From a virus: DNA of 26,573 nt. Below the pieces are notes generated by a model. It saw only the letters and a program-made list of their open reading frames with translations, was not told the origin of the DNA and searched no databases. Below are positions 1 through 8,048 of this stretch, piece by piece (position 1 is the stretch's first letter; each line of letters begins with the position of its first letter). A program made the position numbers and the translations under genes. Location of the stretch: positions 1-26,573 of IMG/VR virus record IMGVR_UViG_3300025132_000237, one strand, 5' to 3'.

Positions 1-1167
1 GATTCAGATGTTACAAGCCGAAACCGTAATGGACAAACAAAGTCTGGTTTATATTCTTTGTTTATCCCAATGGAATGGAACTATGAAGGATTTATTGACC
101 AATACGGACAACCTGTATTTAATAACCCAGATTATGATGTTTACGGACCCGACGGTGAATTAATTGATGTAGGTATAATTAACCACTGGAACAATGAGGC
201 TGACGGATTAAAAGGAGATCAAGATGGTTTAAATGAATTTTATCGTCAATTTCCTAGAACTGAAGAGCACGCTTTTAGAGATGAAGCAAAAAATAGTATA
301 TTTAATTTAGTTAAAATATACGAACAGATAGATTACAACGAAGGCATTGGCAATGATAATGCTATAACTACTGGTAGCTTTCAATGGTTAAATGGAGTTA
401 AAGACAGTAGCGTAATATTTTATCCTAACCCACAGGGTAGGTTTAAAGTAAGCTGGGTGCCGCCAAGTAGTCTGCAAAACAAAATAATAACAAAAAATGG
501 AATTAAATATCCTGGCAACGAACATGTTGGTGCTTTTGGTTGTGACAGTTACGACATTAGTGGTACTGTTGGTGGCAAAGGTTCTAAAGGCTCGTTACAT
601 GGATTAACAAAGTTTTCAATGGAAGACGCACCACCAAACCATATGTTTCTAGAATATATAGCTAGACCACAAACTGCAGAAATATTTTTTGAAGACGTGC
701 TAATGGCTTTAGTGTTTTATGGCATGCCACTACTTGCAGAAAACAATAAACCAAGATTACTTTACTATTTAAAGCGTAGAGGCTATAGAGGTTTTAGTAT
801 GAACAGACCTGATAAAGTTTGGAATAAATTATCTGTTGCTGAAAAAGAAATAGGTGGTATACCAAACTCTAGTGAAGATATTAAACAAGCTCATGCTGCT
901 GCAATTGAAATGTATATACAAGAGCATGTTGGCCATAAAGGTGACGGCATGTATGGAAACATATATTTTAATGAAACATTAAATGATTGGGGTAGATTTG
1001 ATATAAATAAAAGAACTAAGTTTGATGCAACTATAAGTTCAGGTTTAGCTATAATGGCTTGCAACAGACACCTTTATACACCAGTGGCTAATAGGCAAAA
1101 ACCAAAACTAAATATAAAAATGTCAACATACGATAATAAAGGATATACATCTACAATAATAAAATAA
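1..1167 (+). CDS. terL: Terminase large subunit, C-terminal part (5' end outside window)
   Basis: The reading frame is open from base 1, so the gene starts upstream and the N-terminal ATPase with its Walker motifs is missing. The 388 visible residues cover the linker and the RNase H-like nuclease domain that cuts the packaged DNA. The segment FPRTEEHAFRDEA (just after the linker) is typical of terminases from marine and crAss-like phages. Likely metal-binding acidic residues, numbered from the window edge, are Asp182 in GCDSYDIS, Glu247 in PLLAENNK and Asp342 in KFDATISSG. They sit in the order and spacing expected for the nuclease. The ATG at 58 is an internal methionine (MEWNYEG) and not the true start. 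The stop is followed 3 nt later by the portal gene, the usual packaging pair. The family call is firm; the phage lineage is inferred. Confidence 0.9.
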   Translation, partial: DSDVTSRNRNGQTKSGLYSLFIPMEWNYEGFIDQYGQPVFNNPDYDVYGPDGELIDVGIINHWNNEADGLKGDQDGLNEFYRQFPRTEEHAFRDEAKNSIFNLVKIYEQIDYNEGIGNDNAITTGSFQWLNGVKDSSVIFYPNPQGRFKVSWVPPSSLQNKIITKNGIKYPGNEHVGAFGCDSYDISGTVGGKGSKGSLHGLTKFSMEDAPPNHMFLEYIARPQTAEIFFEDVLMALVFYGMPLLAENNKPRLLYYLKRRGYRGFSMNRPDKVWNKLSVAEKEIGGIPNSSEDIKQAHAAAIEMYIQEHVGHKGDGMYGNIYFNETLNDWGRFDINKRTKFDATISSGLAIMACNRHLYTPVANRQKPKLNIKMSTYDNKGYTSTIIK

Positions 1168-1170
1168 AAT

Positions 1171-3594
1171 ATGGCAGAGTCTGTTATAAAAAGTTATTTT
1201 CCAAGTCAAGTAGTTAGTGATGCTGAAAAGCTTAGCTATGACTACGGTTTAAAAGTTGCTAAAGCAATAGAAACAGAGTGGTTTTTTGATGATAGAAGAC
1301 ACACTAGATACGAAGCTAATTTCAATGATTTTCATAAATTAAGGCTTTACGCTAGAGGTGAGCAGTCAGTTCAAAAATATAAAGATGAGTTATCAATAAA
1401 TGGTGACTTAAGCTACTTAAACTTAGACTGGACACCTGTGCCAATTATACCGAAGTTTGTAGATATAGTTGTTAATGGTATAGCTGAAAGAGCTTATGAT
1501 ATAAAAGCGTATTCACAAGATCCTTATGGTGTAGCTAAAAGAACACAGTACATGGAAAGTGTACTTGGTGATATGGCTACTAAAGAAATGAATGACTTTG
1601 CTGCTCAAGAATTTGGTATTAATCTTTACCAAAATGATCCTGAAAAACTTCCTGAAACTCAAGAAGAGCTAGAGCTGCACATGCAATTAACATACAAGCA
1701 AGCTGTTGAAATAGCAGAAGAGCAAGCGATTAACGTATTGCTTGAAGGTAATAATTATGATTTAATTAAAAAACGTTTATATCACGATATAACTGTTTTA
1801 GGTATTGCTGCTGTAAAAACAAATTTTACTACATCTGAAGGTGTTGTAATAGACTATGTAGATCCAGCAGATTTAGTGTATTCTTACACTGAGTCGCCGT
1901 ACTTTGATGATATATACTATGTAGGTGAAGTTAAGACAATACCTATAAACGAGCTTGTTAAACAATTTCCACATTTAACACAAAGCGACTTAGAAGAAAT
2001 ACAACAAACAGGCTACACGCAAAGATCAAACTACAATAACAGTGGGCCTAGATACGAAGATACAGATAAAAACAAAGTTCAGATTTTATATTTCAATTAT
2101 AAAACGTATATGAACGAAGTTTATAAAGTTAAAGAAACTGGCAGCGGAGCTATGAAGGCTATACAAAAAGATGATAGCTTTGATCCGCCGGAAGATGCTC
2201 AAGGTAACTTTTCAAAACTTGAAAGATCTATAGAAACATTATATGAAGGCGCCTTGATTTTAGGTACTAGCAAATTGCTTAAATGGGAGATGTCTGAGAA
2301 TATGATGAGGCCTAAAAGTAATTTTACTAAAGTAAAAATGAACTATAGTATTGTAGCGCCTCATATGTATAAAGGTAAAATACAGTCGTTAGTAAAACGT
2401 ATCACTGGCTTTGCTGATATGATACAGCTTACACACTTAAAGCTACAACAGGTATTATCACGCATGGTTCCAGATGGCGTTTACTTAGATGCTGACGGTT
2501 TAGCTGAGGTTGACTTAGGTAATGGTACAAACTATAATCCGCAAGAAGCTTTAAACATGTTCTTCCAAACAGGTAGTGTTATTGGTAGGTCGTTTACACA
2601 AGAAGGTGATATGAATCCTGGTAAAGTACCTATACAAGAAATAACTAGCGGTAGTGGTGGTAACAAAATACAAGCGTTAATAGGTAATTACAACTATTAC
2701 TTGCAGATGATACGTGATGTGACCGGGCTAAATGAAGCGCGTGATGGTAGTACGCCAGACGAAAGAGCGTTAGTCGGTGTTCAAAAAATAGCTGCAGCTA
2801 ATAGTAATACTGCCACAAGACATATATTAAATTCTGGTTTATTTTTAACAGCTGAAGTTTGCGAATGCTTGTCGCTTAGAATATCTGATATTATAGAGTA
2901 CTCACCAACTAAAGAAGCGTTTATTCAATCCATAGGTGTTCACAACGTAGCTACACTACAAGAAATGTCAGAGTTACATCTATATGACTTTGGTATATTC
3001 TTAGAGTTAGCTCCTGACGAAGAACAAAAAGCTATACTTGAAAACAATATACAGCAAGCATTAGCGCAGAAAATAATAGATCTTGAAGACGCTATAGATC
3101 TTAGAGATATTAAAAACATTAAGTTAGCAAACCAACTACTTAAAATACGTAGAGGTAAAAAGCTGAAGCGAGATCAAATGATGCAACAGCAAAACATACA
3201 AGCTCAAGCCCAAGCCAATACGCAAGCTCAACAAGCGCAAGCTCAGCTTGAAATACAAAAACAACAAGCGTTAAAACAAGCAGAAGCTCAGCTAGCTCAA
3301 ATGCAAGCACAGCTTGATGCTCAAAAAATGCAAGCTGATGCAGCGTTAAAAGCTCAGTTAATGGAGCAAGAGTTCCAATATAACTTACAGTTAAGATCTA
3401 TAGACTCTGCTAATTTAAAGGCTAGAGAGAACAATAAAGAAGATCGTAAAGACGAAAGAACTAAAATACAAGCTTCACAACAAAGTGAACTTATAGATCA
3501 ACGTAAATCAGGCAAACCACCTAAAAACTTTGAGTCTTCAGGTAATGATATACTTGGAGGTGGATTTGACTTAGGCGCGTTTGAACCTAAATAA
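1171..3594 (+). CDS. Portal protein
   Basis: This 807-residue protein lies directly after terL and before the scaffold and capsid genes, the standard position of the portal, the dodecameric ring through which DNA enters and leaves the head. It is long for a podovirus portal (about 540 residues in T7, 725 in P22) and closer to crAss-like portals. The central part (roughly residues 395-560) contains the wing/stem-like helical region with ITGFADMIQLTHLKLQQVL and a conserved VTGLNEARDGSTPDERALV stretch. From about residue 670 to 750 it becomes a Gln/Ala-rich, strongly helical segment, followed by a charged tail ending in a Gly-rich FDLGAFEPK. The Q-rich helix may form a coiled-coil barrel pointing into the head, as in P22; that is inference. 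Start: ATG, no Shine-Dalgarno, in an A-rich leader. Isoleucine is mostly ATA (14 of the first 19 by hand count). Confidence 0.85.
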   Translation: MAESVIKSYFPSQVVSDAEKLSYDYGLKVAKAIETEWFFDDRRHTRYEANFNDFHKLRLYARGEQSVQKYKDELSINGDLSYLNLDWTPVPIIPKFVDIVVNGIAERAYDIKAYSQDPYGVAKRTQYMESVLGDMATKEMNDFAAQEFGINLYQNDPEKLPETQEELELHMQLTYKQAVEIAEEQAINVLLEGNNYDLIKKRLYHDITVLGIAAVKTNFTTSEGVVIDYVDPADLVYSYTESPYFDDIYYVGEVKTIPINELVKQFPHLTQSDLEEIQQTGYTQRSNYNNSGPRYEDTDKNKVQILYFNYKTYMNEVYKVKETGSGAMKAIQKDDSFDPPEDAQGNFSKLERSIETLYEGALILGTSKLLKWEMSENMMRPKSNFTKVKMNYSIVAPHMYKGKIQSLVKRITGFADMIQLTHLKLQQVLSRMVPDGVYLDADGLAEVDLGNGTNYNPQEALNMFFQTGSVIGRSFTQEGDMNPGKVPIQEITSGSGGNKIQALIGNYNYYLQMIRDVTGLNEARDGSTPDERALVGVQKIAAANSNTATRHILNSGLFLTAEVCECLSLRISDIIEYSPTKEAFIQSIGVHNVATLQEMSELHLYDFGIFLELAPDEEQKAILENNIQQALAQKIIDLEDAIDLRDIKNIKLANQLLKIRRGKKLKRDQMMQQQNIQAQAQANTQAQQAQAQLEIQKQQALKQAEAQLAQMQAQLDAQKMQADAALKAQLMEQEFQYNLQLRSIDSANLKARENNKEDRKDERTKIQASQQSELIDQRKSGKPPKNFESSGNDILGGGFDLGAFEPK

Positions 3595-3615
3595 TTAATT
3601 ATATAATATTTTATC

Positions 3616-4815
3616 ATGGAAGAGAATAATGAAAACGTAGTTGACGAAACTACACAAGAAAAAACTGTAGAAACAGTTGATGAAACTAAATTTAATAGTG
3701 CTGGCGATGACAGTGTTATTAAAGTAGATTTAAGTAAACCAATTGAAAATGAAACCCAAGAAGAAACAACAGAAGCTGCAGATGACACAGCTGACGACGC
3801 AAGAGTGGTTGGAAGCAATGAAAACACCGAGCCCGTACAAGAACAAAAAGAAGTACAGCCGGAAGTCGAAGCACAAGAACAACCTGTAGTTGAAGAAGTA
3901 ACTGAAGAAGAAATAGCTGAAGAAGTAGAAGCTGTTGCTGAAGAAGTTGAGGAAGCTATTACTAAAGCTGAGGCTACAGGTGAACCGTTGCCAGAAAATA
4001 TTCAAAAGTTAGTTGACTTTATGAATGACACTGGTGGTGATTTAGAAGATTATGTAAGGCTAAATCAAGATTATTCAGAAATGGATAACTCATTAGCTTT
4101 ACAAGAGTATTATCGTTTAACTAAACCTCATCTTACAGAAGAAGAGCGTAGGTTTTTAATGGACGAAACTTTTTCATACGATGAGGATGTTGATGATGAA
4201 AGAGATATTAGAAAAAAGAAAATCGCTTTAAAAGAGCAAGTTGCCGAAGCGAAAGCCTACTTAGACGGGCAAAAGTCTAAATATTACGACGAAATCAAAG
4301 CTGGTTCAAAGCTTACGCCTGAACAACAAAAAGCTGTTGATTTCTTTAATCGATACAACAAAGAATCGAGCGAACAAAAAACTGTGGCTGAAAAGCAACA
4401 TAGAACGTTTTTAAACAAGACTAATCAATTATTCAATAATAAATTTAAAGGTTTTGAATATAATATTGGAGATAAAAAGTTTAGATTTAATGTTAAAAAT
4501 GTAGACAATGTTAAAGAAACCCAAAGCGACATTAACAACTTCGTCAAAAAGTTTTTGGCAGAAGATAACTCAATGTCAGACGCTAAAGGTTATCATAAGT
4601 CGTTATTTACGGCTATGAACGCAGACGCTGTTGCTCAACACTTTTACGAGCAAGGTAAAGCTGACGCACTCAAGGAGAGCGTTGCTAAATCTAAAAACGT
4701 GAATATGGATCCGCGACAACAATTTAGCGGTGTGCCAAATTCAAGTGGTATGAAGTTTAAAGTGTTAGGTGACAACTCGAACGATTTTAAGTTTAAGATT
4801 AAGAATAGAAAATAA
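3616..4815 (+). CDS. Capsid scaffolding protein (acidic, helical)
   Basis: This 399-residue protein sits between portal and major capsid protein, where head-assembly scaffolds are normally encoded. Roughly residues 1-125 are extremely acidic and low in complexity (Glu/Val/Thr repeats such as EEVTEEEIAEEVEAVAEEV), with no Cys. The middle is predicted helical (RDIRKKKIALKEQVAEAKAY), and the C-terminus turns basic (DFKFKIKNRK). An acidic N-terminus, helical core and basic C-terminus fit scaffolds that bind capsid protein through a charged tail and leave the shell after assembly. There is no clear protease motif. The call rests on position and composition rather than on a sequence-specific motif. 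Long ORFs on the opposite strand are artefacts of the GAA-rich coding strand. The gap to the capsid gene is 28 nt. Confidence 0.7.
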   Translation: MEENNENVVDETTQEKTVETVDETKFNSAGDDSVIKVDLSKPIENETQEETTEAADDTADDARVVGSNENTEPVQEQKEVQPEVEAQEQPVVEEVTEEEIAEEVEAVAEEVEEAITKAEATGEPLPENIQKLVDFMNDTGGDLEDYVRLNQDYSEMDNSLALQEYYRLTKPHLTEEERRFLMDETFSYDEDVDDERDIRKKKIALKEQVAEAKAYLDGQKSKYYDEIKAGSKLTPEQQKAVDFFNRYNKESSEQKTVAEKQHRTFLNKTNQLFNNKFKGFEYNIGDKKFRFNVKNVDNVKETQSDINNFVKKFLAEDNSMSDAKGYHKSLFTAMNADAVAQHFYEQGKADALKESVAKSKNVNMDPRQQFSGVPNSSGMKFKVLGDNSNDFKFKIKNRK

Positions 4816-4843
4816 TTTATTTAACGCTTAAAATTTTACAATT

Positions 4844-6337
4844 ATGGCAATTAATGCAGGAACTAATTTGAATAGTGTTCCTAGCTCGCAGCAGCAAACA
4901 CTATCTACAAATTATGTTGATTTTACAAGCACATCTACACAAGGATGGGCACAGCAGTACTTACCTGAGTTAATGGAAAAAGAAGCTGAGATCTTTGGAC
5001 CTCGTACAATTTCTGGTTTCCTTAATCAAGTTGGTGCTGAAGAGGCTATGACCTCTGACAGAGTTATATGGTCTGAGCAATCAAGACTTCACATCTCTTT
5101 AAAAGGTACTATTGATCAAGACGGTAACGTGTCTTCTTCTGGTGCTAAAGGTAAGTTCACTGTAGTATCTGATATTGACGGAAACGTTGTAGCTGATGGT
5201 TTTGGTGCTTCAAATCCAGGTGATGCTCACGGTGTACGTAACCACGATTTAGTTTTACTTTCAACTCCAGGAGTTGTTGTTAGAGCTTTAGTCGTAGCTG
5301 TTGACGGTAATACTATTGGTCTTAGAGCTTACAATGCTGATACTTTAGCTGCTTTAGCTGAAACAGCTGGTGGTTGTACTTTATTAGTTATCGGTTCTGA
5401 GTTTAAGAAAGGTGATAACTATGACGGAGCTACTACAAGAGGCGCTAACGAGCCAAGCTTCAAAACATTTACTAATAAGCCAATCATCATGAAAGATTAC
5501 TACGAAGTATCTGGATCTGATGCTGGTCGTATTGGTTGGGTTGAAGTAGCATCTGAAGGTGGAGCTTCTGGGTACTTATGGTACTTAAAAGCTGAAGCTG
5601 ACACTAGAGCTCGTTTCAACGATTACTTAGAAATGGCTATGTTAGAGTCTATTCCAGGATCTAACTCAACTAACGTTGATGGTGAATTAGGTTTATCTCC
5701 AGAAGGTGATGCTGGTACTGAAGGTTTATTCCACGCTATTGAAGACAGAGGTAATGTTACTACTGGTGTTACTGGTGTTAATGCTGCTACTGACTTAGCT
5801 GAGTTTGACGCTATTTTAGCAGAGTTTGATAACCAAGGTGCTATTGAAGAAAACATGATGTTTGTTAACCGTGCTACTAGTTTAGCTATTGACGATATGT
5901 TAGCTTCAATGAATTCTTACGGAGCTGGTGGTACATCTTACGGTGTATTTGATAACTCTGAAGATATGGCATTAAACTTAGGCTTCTCTGGTTTCCGTAG
6001 AGGATCTTACGACTTCTATAAGTCTGACTTCCGCTACTTAAACGACAAGGCTACTCGTGGTGGTATTAACGCTACTGCTGGTTCTGAAGCTTTAAGAGGT
6101 GTTATTATTCCAGCTGGTTCTTCTTCAGTTTACGATCAAACTGTAGGTTCAGCTGTAAGACGTCCTTTCTTACACGTACGTTATAGAGCTTCTCAAACTG
6201 ATGACCGAAGAATGAAGACTTGGGTTACTGGTTCTGTTGGAGCTGCTACAGCTGCGTTAGACGTAATGCAACTTCACTTCTTAACTGAAAGATGTTTAGT
6301 AGTACAAGGTGCTAACAACTTCATGTTGATGAAGTAA
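4844..6337 (+). CDS. Major capsid protein (HK97-fold type)
   Basis: This 497-residue protein should form the icosahedral shell. It follows the scaffold gene and has the size and style of the HK97-fold capsid proteins of marine Bacteroidota and crAss-like phages. Features include an N-terminal arm with WAQQYLPELMEKEAEIFGPR, a long Gly/Ala/Val beta-rich core, a DYLEMAMLESIPGS helix near residue 265, and a C-terminal domain ending in the hydrophobic FLTERCLVVQGANNFMLMK. Codon use differs sharply from the neighbours: only 1 of 20 Ile codons is ATA (14 ATT, 5 ATC by hand count), and TTC, TAC and CGT are common. This is expected of the most highly translated gene in the operon. An intrinsic terminator lies about 10 nt after the stop. 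The start is an ATG in an A/T-rich leader with no Shine-Dalgarno. Confidence 0.88.
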   Translation: MAINAGTNLNSVPSSQQQTLSTNYVDFTSTSTQGWAQQYLPELMEKEAEIFGPRTISGFLNQVGAEEAMTSDRVIWSEQSRLHISLKGTIDQDGNVSSSGAKGKFTVVSDIDGNVVADGFGASNPGDAHGVRNHDLVLLSTPGVVVRALVVAVDGNTIGLRAYNADTLAALAETAGGCTLLVIGSEFKKGDNYDGATTRGANEPSFKTFTNKPIIMKDYYEVSGSDAGRIGWVEVASEGGASGYLWYLKAEADTRARFNDYLEMAMLESIPGSNSTNVDGELGLSPEGDAGTEGLFHAIEDRGNVTTGVTGVNAATDLAEFDAILAEFDNQGAIEENMMFVNRATSLAIDDMLASMNSYGAGGTSYGVFDNSEDMALNLGFSGFRRGSYDFYKSDFRYLNDKATRGGINATAGSEALRGVIIPAGSSSVYDQTVGSAVRRPFLHVRYRASQTDDRRMKTWVTGSVGAATAALDVMQLHFLTERCLVVQGANNFMLMK

Positions 6338-6346
6338 ATCAATTAT

Positions 6347-6377
6347 GGTCGAGGGCTACGGCCCTCGATCTTTTTTT
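6347..6377 (+). terminator. Intrinsic terminator after the capsid gene, UACG-capped
   Basis: An 8-bp perfect stem, TCGAGGGC (6349-6356) with GCCCTCGA (6361-6368), is extended by one G-U and one G-C pair (6347-6348 with 6369-6370). It is closed by a TACG tetraloop (6357-6360) and followed at once by seven T residues (6371-6377). The C(UACG)G cap belongs to the extra-stable UNCG tetraloop class. It lies 10 nt after the capsid stop and 20 nt before the next ATG. Partial readthrough would step transcription down from head to tail genes. Confidence 0.93.
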
Positions 6378-6397
6378 AATTTTTATTATATTATATC

Positions 6398-7219
6398 ATG
6401 GCAAAAAAACAAACTAAGAAGGCTGAAGTAGCGCCTGAAGTAAAAGCTACTAATGAAATGGTTGAGGTTAAAATTAATCCTGAGCCTAAAAAACCAAAGT
6501 GGGAAATAAAAGATAGAGTTTATTATTTGACTAGACAAAGAAGGCCTCTTTCTTATATGCTTAAATCAGCTGACATATATTATTTTGATGAAGAAAAGGG
6601 TTATGAAAGAGAGTTGAAGTATTGTAAAAATCAAAAAACTCCTTTTGTAGACGAGATGATGGGTGACCAAAGATTAGAGCATATCATTTTTAGAAATGGA
6701 GCTTTACACGTTACAAGAAATCATCAGACTTTACAAAAGCTTTTATCGTTATATCACCCTCACAGAGATGTTCAGTTCTTTGAATATCAACCAGAGGTTG
6801 AAGCAGCTGATGAAGTTGAAATTTTAGAAGCTGAAATAGAAGCTTTGATGATAGCAAAAGATATTGATATTGATTTAGCTGAAGCTATCATGAGAGTTGA
6901 AGTAGGATCTAAGGTGTCAAGCATGAGTTCTAAGGAGCTTAAAAGAGATTTACTTATATTTGCTAAGAGAAATCCTGCGGTGTTCTTAGAATTAGCTACA
7001 GACGATAATGTTGCTCTTAGAAACTTTGGTATTAAAGCTACTGAACTTGGTATTATTAGGTTATCAGATGATCAACGTAACTTTTTATGGGCATCTAATG
7101 ATAGAAAACTTATGACTGTACCATTTGATGAGCATCCATACACAGCGCTAGCGCATTGGTTTAAAACTGATGAGGGTATGGAAATTTATACAAACATAGA
7201 AAAGCGATTAAACGCGTAA
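6398..7219 (+). CDS. Conserved phage protein of unknown function, after the capsid gene
   Basis: This 273-residue protein begins with a Lys-rich, probably disordered stretch (residues 1-35). A compact region follows (about 40-125) with YYLTRQRRPLSYMLKSADI, a YYFDEEKGYERELKY motif and FRNGALHVTRNHQTLQKLL. A highly acidic hinge (about 132-155) leads to a helical part with SMSSKELKRDLLIFAKRNP. The end has a MTVPFDEHPYTALAHWFK motif. I recall this architecture as recurrent in uncultured marine phage genomes right after the capsid gene, but know no assigned function. Its place between capsid and ring proteins suggests a head-completion or capsid-associated role. It is isolated between two intergenic hairpins, so its mRNA may be separately terminated or processed. 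Start: ATG after an A/T-rich leader, no Shine-Dalgarno. Confidence 0.85.
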   Translation: MAKKQTKKAEVAPEVKATNEMVEVKINPEPKKPKWEIKDRVYYLTRQRRPLSYMLKSADIYYFDEEKGYERELKYCKNQKTPFVDEMMGDQRLEHIIFRNGALHVTRNHQTLQKLLSLYHPHRDVQFFEYQPEVEAADEVEILEAEIEALMIAKDIDIDLAEAIMRVEVGSKVSSMSSKELKRDLLIFAKRNPAVFLELATDDNVALRNFGIKATELGIIRLSDDQRNFLWASNDRKLMTVPFDEHPYTALAHWFKTDEGMEIYTNIEKRLNA

Positions 7220-7225
7220 TCACTA

Positions 7226-7267
7226 TATAGTAGAGCAGCCACTCTACGGGGTGGTTGCTTAACTATA
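7226..7267 (+). promoter_or_regulatory. Long intergenic RNA hairpin with UACG tetraloop, no U-tract
   Basis: Bases 7226-7244 pair with 7249-7267 in a nearly continuous stem: 19 opposed positions giving 18 pairs, three of them G-U, with one A-A mismatch (7232/7261). The loop is TACG (7245-7248) closed by C-G. No T-run follows, so it is a poor classical terminator. It ends 13 nt before the GTG start of the next gene. Possible roles are an mRNA processing or stabilising site, a weak attenuator, or a translation-control structure. The pairing is visible; the role is inference. Confidence 0.7.
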
Positions 7268-7279
7268 AATAATGATGAC

Positions 7280-8044
7280 GTGGTAAATATAGATGCAGTA
7301 TATCAAACAGTATTAGCGCTAGCTAATAAAGAGCAAAGAGGCTATATAACTCCTCAAGAGTTTAACTTATTTGCAAATCAAGCTCAACAATCAATATTCG
7401 AGCAATACTTTTACGATTTAAATCAGTTCAAAAGAGTACCTGGTAATCAGTCAAACTACGCAGATATGACTAGTATTATCGAAGAGAAAATAGCTATATT
7501 TAATAGACGTATTCTCTTGCTTCAACTTGCTGGAGGAGTTTCTTTTTCTACTTTTGGTTTACCTAATGATTTTTACAGATTTATAAATGTTCAAGCTGAT
7601 TACTCTAGTAACTTTGGTAACACGTATGTTGATTTAGCGAAAGGACAAAGAGTCGTTGAAATTATGAGTATAGCAAAAGCTAACGAATTACTACACTCTG
7701 GACCTTTAGTTAGACCTACTGTTAATAGACCAATTGGCTATTTACAAGGAACAGCTGGAGCTCCGGTAGAACAACCATCAGCGCTAATAGTTTATCCAGA
7801 AGTACCAAGACTAAGAGTCGATTATGTAGCAAGACCTGATCAAGTGCAATGGGGCTATGTAGTTGTCAATGAAAAAGCTATTTGGAATCCAGGTGAATCT
7901 GAAAATTTTCAATTACACGAATCAGAGCAGAAAAATTTAGTTATAAAAATATTAAAACTAGCTGGAGTTTCTATTGAAGACGCAGGCCTAGTTCAAGTAG
8001 CTACTCAAGAAGAAATAAAAAGTATAAGACAAGAAAAAGCATAA
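7280..8044 (+). CDS. Ring/adaptor-like neck protein (first of two)
   Basis: The 254-residue product starts at a GTG. No ATG occurs in frame between the previous gene's stop and this codon, and the conserved N-terminal helix (VYQTVLALANKEQRGYITP) begins here. A nearby ATG pair at 7272 runs into a stop after four codons. The N-terminal part is helical with GYITPQEFNLFANQAQQ, a pattern I recognise from marine phage neck proteins. GLPNDFYRF (near residue 94) resembles the LPxDF/Y motif of portal-bound adaptor proteins of the T7 gp11 / P22 gp4 kind. A helical C-terminus would pack around the portal. Position between head genes and the large tail protein fits a ring or adaptor protein joining portal to tail. 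It lacks a Shine-Dalgarno and lies 13 nt after a long hairpin. Identification as a crAss-type ring protein is inferred. Confidence 0.68.
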   Translation: MVNIDAVYQTVLALANKEQRGYITPQEFNLFANQAQQSIFEQYFYDLNQFKRVPGNQSNYADMTSIIEEKIAIFNRRILLLQLAGGVSFSTFGLPNDFYRFINVQADYSSNFGNTYVDLAKGQRVVEIMSIAKANELLHSGPLVRPTVNRPIGYLQGTAGAPVEQPSALIVYPEVPRLRVDYVARPDQVQWGYVVVNEKAIWNPGESENFQLHESEQKNLVIKILKLAGVSIEDAGLVQVATQEEIKSIRQEKA

Positions 8045-8048
8045 TTAA

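Noticed and set aside
3595-3615. TATAAT-like promoter before the scaffold gene
   Set aside because: TATAAT at 3602-3607 sits in a pure A/T leader with no -35 or Bacteroidota TTG element, and is only 8 nt from the ATG.
3498-4005. Overlapping minus-strand ORFs opposite the portal end and scaffold start
   Set aside because: Their Phe/Ser/Leu-rich translations mirror the GAA-rich acidic scaffold coding sequence. They lack a plausible start context and overlap well-supported genes.
7226-7267. Possible tRNA or tRNA remnant (GTAGAGCAG word)
   Set aside because: The bases form one long hairpin rather than a cloverleaf. There is no T-arm GGTTCGA-like sequence or acceptor stem.
7217-7280. Stop-codon readthrough joining the 273- and 254-residue proteins
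   Set aside because: The two genes share a frame with no other stop between them, but the stop is TAA, which is rarely read through. Same-frame neighbours occur by chance one time in three, and the intervening bases form an RNA hairpin rather than coding-like sequence.
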